Source of the DNA: Setophaga petechia | Lineage: Eukaryota; Chordata; Aves; Passeriformes; Parulidae | Assembly: GCA_024362935.1 (NCBI GenBank) | Contig: JANCRA010000011.1 | Location: 2,666,001 to 2,730,000, forward strand | Length of the DNA stretch: 64,000 bases | Direction: 5' to 3' | In this document: positions 59,681 through 64,000 of the stretch, in pieces | How positions within the stretch are numbered: position 1 is the first letter of the stretch | Layout: each line of letters starts with the position of its first letter | The notes under the pieces: generated by a model | What the model was told of the DNA's origin: nothing | Databases searched by the model: none | What the model saw: the letters and a program-made list of their open reading frames with translations, nothing else | Program-made: the position numbers and the translations under genes

Positions 59681-62124
59681 ATAAGCCTCTCCCAATTCCA
59701 CATGGTAGCTCTTTGAAAAATATGGTTTTTGTTAAGGACTATGAATTCCTCTTGCTTCAGAGTTAACTCATAATTGGAAGTTTAGAACATGTTCCACCCC
59801 TTTCTCTCTTTTTTTTTAAATAAGACCTTTGAGGTCCGACAAAATCCCAGTTATTGGAAATGGTGCATAGCTTTTGAAACAGTACACGCCATTAAATTTG
59901 TTGGAACACCTTTAGATCACAAATACATAGAGAAATAAACAAAAAAAAAAAGGGAGCAACACTTTAACTAGCCTTGAGCTGACAACAGACATTTAAAGTG
60001 TTTGGGATTTTTTCTGCTCATCTGTTCAATTTATAGGCATAGCAACTTTCCATAAATAATGGCATATACCTTTTAGTCAATGCAAATTATGTTCCTTTTT
60101 CTAAGTTTTCATTTCACAGACCTGGCAACTGCAGTTTAGTGTGCTTTAGGAAAACACACATGTAATATGGATAAATTGCATTTCACCATATAACTGAGTC
60201 TCCAGTGCAGATTTTAGTCTGCAAGTGATAAACTTAGTAGAATTATTGCCAAAGATACAGATTTTAGCCTGGCTTTCATTTGCCATAAACCCCTTATTTT
60301 ACTTTGACAATAAATAGAGACTTTGCATGTAAAATGTCACTTTAAAATAGTGTCAGAATGATGTGAAAATGTTCTCTGGTAAACAAGCAACATGTCCTGC
60401 CTGGGTGCTGGGAGCAGGACCATACCCAGCCCGTGCCACACTGCTGCTCACTTATTTTGAATAGCAAAATGGTGCTGCCACTCCACGTGACAAATGGATT
60501 TCTCCTGGCACATGGTTCAGCCCTCCCTCCCCCACACCTCAGCTTGTGCAGGAGCCTGATGTGGCTGGGGTGGGAATGCCAGGTGAGTGCTGACAGTGCC
60601 TTGCTTGAGGCAAATTTGCCATTTCTTGAACTCATTTACCCCAGCACCCCCTGTACAGGGCAGTGTCACTCCCGATAAACTGCACAGGGTCACCAGTTTA
60701 AAACCCTTGCTGTGAATTGTGAATTTTGACCCTCCTTTAGTGTTAAACATTGGCAGGTGGCTGATAAAGAACATAATGGTAATGGGGTATGTTTTGGATG
60801 AATTATTTCAGGAACTCGAGCAGGGCAGTGAGGGAGCAGCAGGCCAGAGGAAAGCATTCCTCAAGCCTGTTTGCCACCAAGTAAAATGCTGGAAGATCCA
60901 CAATCTCAGTCCATGGTCTGTGTGCTCAGGGGCTATCTAGGAAGGACTTCAAAGTGGGTACGTGGCTTTCATGGCTTGTTCCAAAACATATTAATTAAAA
61001 TTAAGTAAATTAAATTTCTGTATTGTTTCTTATTTTCTGGAAAACTTAAGGTTGTTTCTCTGACAAGCCTCATGCATTTGGAAGCACTGGAAGAATATGT
61101 CAACAGTTTGAAATCTGGGGTCTGACAAAGTGGCCTGTATGCTCAGACAGATGTTTCACTGATGAAGAAATTTGCATTTTATGCCAACAGTTTTGAATAT
61201 TTAAAGCTCTTTCCTGTAGAGTCCTTAGTTGACTGAAGCAGTACCATGGCTCTGAAGTTGTGTCTGCAACTGAATTCCCCAACTGAGGTTTGTCTTGAGA
61301 CTTATGTGTGGGAAGCTCTGCAGTGCTGTGGATGATATCACAACTGGATATCACAACTGGAAACTCAGAGAATATCATGTTCATTACTTATTAAACTGGC
61401 TGTTCCACCAGTCCTTTAGCCTCTGAAGGATATTAAATGGCAGACACTGCACAAATAATGAAGCCTTTCACATGGTAAGATGGGAACAGAAGGGCTCTGG
61501 TGGCTTTCAGGGCAGTACAGCAATTTTGTGATCTGTCTTCAGTTGCAGGTTGTCTTTCATGAATGGTTTTCCTAGCCTGAGATATGCTTTTTCTCCTCTG
61601 GGTGCTGCTGTATGTGGTAACCCTGGTTCATTAGAAATTGCCTGCTGATTTGATTCACTCTAATTTGAGATGTTTGCAATGTAATTTTCCTCTTTATTGC
61701 ATTTCCCCCCAATTTTAAATTTAATATAAGCACGTGTGGGTATGAACCCACATGAGACAGTTTTGCCATGCTGTAGCTGCAGGGTGTTGCTGTGCTTTCA
61801 TCTCATCTCCCTGAATGGATCCATGTGATGTTTGACCTCCTTAGGGCATCGTGCTCTGCTCTTAATCTTCAGGGGTGTGTCCAGCCCTGGGTTTGGAAGC
61901 AGGGTGCTATCCCCATGCTGAGCAGAGCTCATGAGCCCCTGTCAGCCTGGGGCAGGCACTGCAGTATTTATGCCAACAGCAACGCTCAGGTGAAACATGT
62001 GCTCATTGCCATAAGGTGATCTGAGCCATGAGAGTGAGGTTTGAGCCCAGCCTGCTGCCTGTACACGTGCACTGCTTTTCCTTGGGTCCAGACCAGGAGG
62101 TTGCTTAAGTTAGGCACAGAGTGT
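59681..62124. other. Unique non-coding stretch
   Basis: About 2.4 kb without recognised genes. It includes an A run at about 59940-59951 and a small tandem repeat listed separately. Frames of up to 97 codons are anonymous. Confidence 0.5.
61334..61359. repeat. 13-bp perfect tandem duplication
   Basis: GATATCACAACTG occurs twice in direct succession (61334-61346 and 61347-61359). This is a recent small slippage event. Confidence 0.9.
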
Positions 62125-62372
62125 CATGGCATAAGGATTTTAAGCTAAAATATGGGAGATTTAGACTAGATACAATGAAGAAGCTTTTCACAATGAGGGT
62201 GGTGAGGCACTGGAACAGTTTGCACAGAGAAATTGTGGATGCCCCATTCCTGAAAATGTTCAAGGTTGGATGGGGCTTTTACCAGCATGGTAGAAGGTGT
62301 CCTTGCCCATGGCAGAGAGGTTGGAATTAAATTATATTTAAGCTCCCTTCCAACCCAAACCATTTTGTGTTT
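62125..62372 (+). mobile_element. CR1 LINE 3' fragment
   Basis: A 5'-truncated CR1 copy of about 250 bases covering the end of ORF2 and the 3' tail. The frame starting at 62121 still reads the C-terminal reverse-transcriptase tail (GRFRLDTMKKLFTMRVVRHW), then diverges. 'gtggatgccccattcctgaa' (62234-62253), 'gaaggtgtccttgcccatgg' (62293-62312) and 'cccttccaacccaaaccatt' (62345-62364) follow. It ends 'tttgtgtttctcc' in place of the usual terminal 'ttctatgattcta'. Part of the linker after 'ggggctttta' is shortened. Confidence 0.92.
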
Positions 62373-64000
62373 CTCCAAGAAGAGAATTGACCTTTGTAAG
62401 ATTATTTCTGTTCAGATACAGGCTGGTCATCATGATAGAAATCCTATGTGTCCCACAGTGATATCTGAGCCAAGCTCCCAGGTACCTGGTGAAGCAACCA
62501 CTGTGGTGCAAAAGCAGTTGCTGTTCTGGGGAGGACACCCATGATGCAGGGCATTGGAAAACCCACTGATGGAGATTTGATTCACAGCCTCTAGAGGCAC
62601 ACACTCAGGTCATCATCAGTACCCACACATGGATCTGATTTAGCACGTTATTTTAGATGACCAGTGGAACACATGACCTCATCCTCTGCTCACCAGCTGC
62701 ATTCAAGAGCTGGATGGAGACCCTCTTGTGGTCTGGCTTCACATCAATGGTGTTTTCACTGTGGTGTGCTGGTTGCCTACTGAGTCCTGTGCAAGGTTTG
62801 TGACCCCCAGCTGAAAACAGGGAGGAAGGAGCTGCAAGGGGTTGCATCCAGAGATGCAGCCATAACGACAGGATCAGCCTCTGGAACAACAAGAGCCACA
62901 GAGAGACTGAGTTCTCAGCTGGGAGTAGTGGGGATTTGTTACAATTACTAATGTAAGTGCAGTAAAATGATGGGGTAAATGAGGGGGCAGATTCTGTTTT
63001 CTATTCCCTTCTGTCTCCTTTTTCTTAAACACTTCATGACAAGGCTGACAAGGCCACTTCTCCACCTCCTCACAAGGGAGCATGTTGTCATTTAAAAAGT
63101 ACAAATCTTTGGGAGCAAGAAAACAGTTTTGATTTAGTTGCTGTTTTTTGAAGCTGCTGTGTGGGCAGGATGAAGTGGTCAAACTTTGGGCAAGATCAGT
63201 GCTCAGGATTTGATGCTACAGCATTAAGGCACAAGGAAGGAAAACTGATCCCCTCTGCCTCTGCAAGGCCTGGGTGGTGTCATGTGGCAGCATTTCCCCA
63301 AAGTGGAAGGAGGCTGTGTGTCCCTGTAACAGTGGGTGCTGATCTCTGCAGGGACCTCTGTGCTGAGGTGTCACATCACACACTGGCTCCAGGGAGGTGT
63401 GTTCCCAGAGCATGAAGAACACAGTGTGTTCTCACACAGTGTGTGAGAGCCCAGAACATGCTGCTGGATCCCACTGGAGGATCCCAGGGAGAGGATGCAA
63501 GAGGGGAAGGACCTCCAGTGGCCATGCACCAGAGGCTATGGGCTAAAATCTTGAGTAATGCTTCTCACTGGATGCTTCTTGTATGCAAGCTATGGCACTG
63601 GTGCTGTAATAGCAGCACTCACTTGCTGCTTTCTTGTCCCTGAATCCCTTTGGACCCATCAGTCATGTCTTGGTGACACCTGGCAGGCAGCCAAGCACTT
63701 CTCTCAGAGCAGTTCTGTTGTCTGCTTCTCCTGCCAGCTCCGGGCCACTACGGAAACAGAGGGGCTGGAAACAGTTGGGTTCTGCTGCTTGGCTTAAATA
63801 TCATATTTGATTTGTAATAAGGCTGTTGTTTCTTCACACTTTTGGGGCTGCCTTTGCTTAGTCTGGGAGCTATCAAACCACAGCAACAATCCCCCCTCCA
63901 AGTGCTTTTGGAACAGCATGTTGCTCTTTATAAATGTTGAGGGGTATAGTCTCTGTGGTGTTAGGTAGGCACTGCCTGTTCAGAGCTGCCCAGGGACCTT
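62373..64000. other. Unique non-coding stretch
   Basis: GC content rises somewhat towards the right end. Frames up to 102 codons (62874-63182 minus) are anonymous and several overlap antisense frames. A short perfect palindrome (CTCACACA, one base, TGTGTGAG) lies at 63431-63447. I see no exon or transposon I can name. Confidence 0.5.

Overview
This window reads as nuclear DNA of a bird, most likely a songbird (passerine). The evidence is the repeat content. There are several CR1 non-LTR retrotransposon fragments, nearly all truncated at the 5' side as is usual for CR1. There are also two LTRs that I recognise by eye as avian endogenous-retrovirus LTRs. CpG is sparse, stop codons are frequent in all frames, and there are no operons, ribosome binding sites, phage genes, insertion sequences or CRISPR arrays. 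All repeat-family calls rest on remembered consensus patterns, not on a search.

I find no protein-coding gene, rRNA, tRNA or other RNA gene that I can support with confidence. The long open frames are anonymous and mostly sit in GC-rich patches or antisense to CR1 copies. The window is best described as intergenic or deep-intronic sequence. One weak exception is a 55-codon open segment on the minus strand (8935-9102). It sits behind a good-looking splice acceptor and contains a seven-transmembrane TM7-like motif. It is given as a candidate only.

Layout: 1-130 is T/G-rich low-complexity sequence. CR1 copies on the plus strand lie at about 2312-2776 and 5495-6046. A possible retroviral non-coding repeat lies at 9920-10640. 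A compact solo LTR lies at 11591-11953. Two CR1 copies of different age lie close together on the minus strand, an old one at 15818-16870 and a younger one at 17441-18628. A GC-rich island-like block lies at 20150-20870. An old plus-strand CR1 reverse-transcriptase fragment lies at 31130-31830. From 39940 to 60000 there are small relics of what look like ancient amniote repeats. CR1 3' ends lie at 49976-50084 and 51513-51780 (minus) and at 58720-59028 and 62125-62372 (plus). A second, larger solo LTR lies at 55665-56225. Between these lie unique, mostly AT-rich stretches. Some of them have the TAAT-rich, low-repeat look of conserved non-coding enhancers, which is a hypothesis that only an alignment can test.

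No gene set works together here. The elements most likely to act are the two LTRs, each with a visible TATA box and polyadenylation signal, and any conserved enhancers of a distant gene. I did not find evidence for a previously undescribed biological system.
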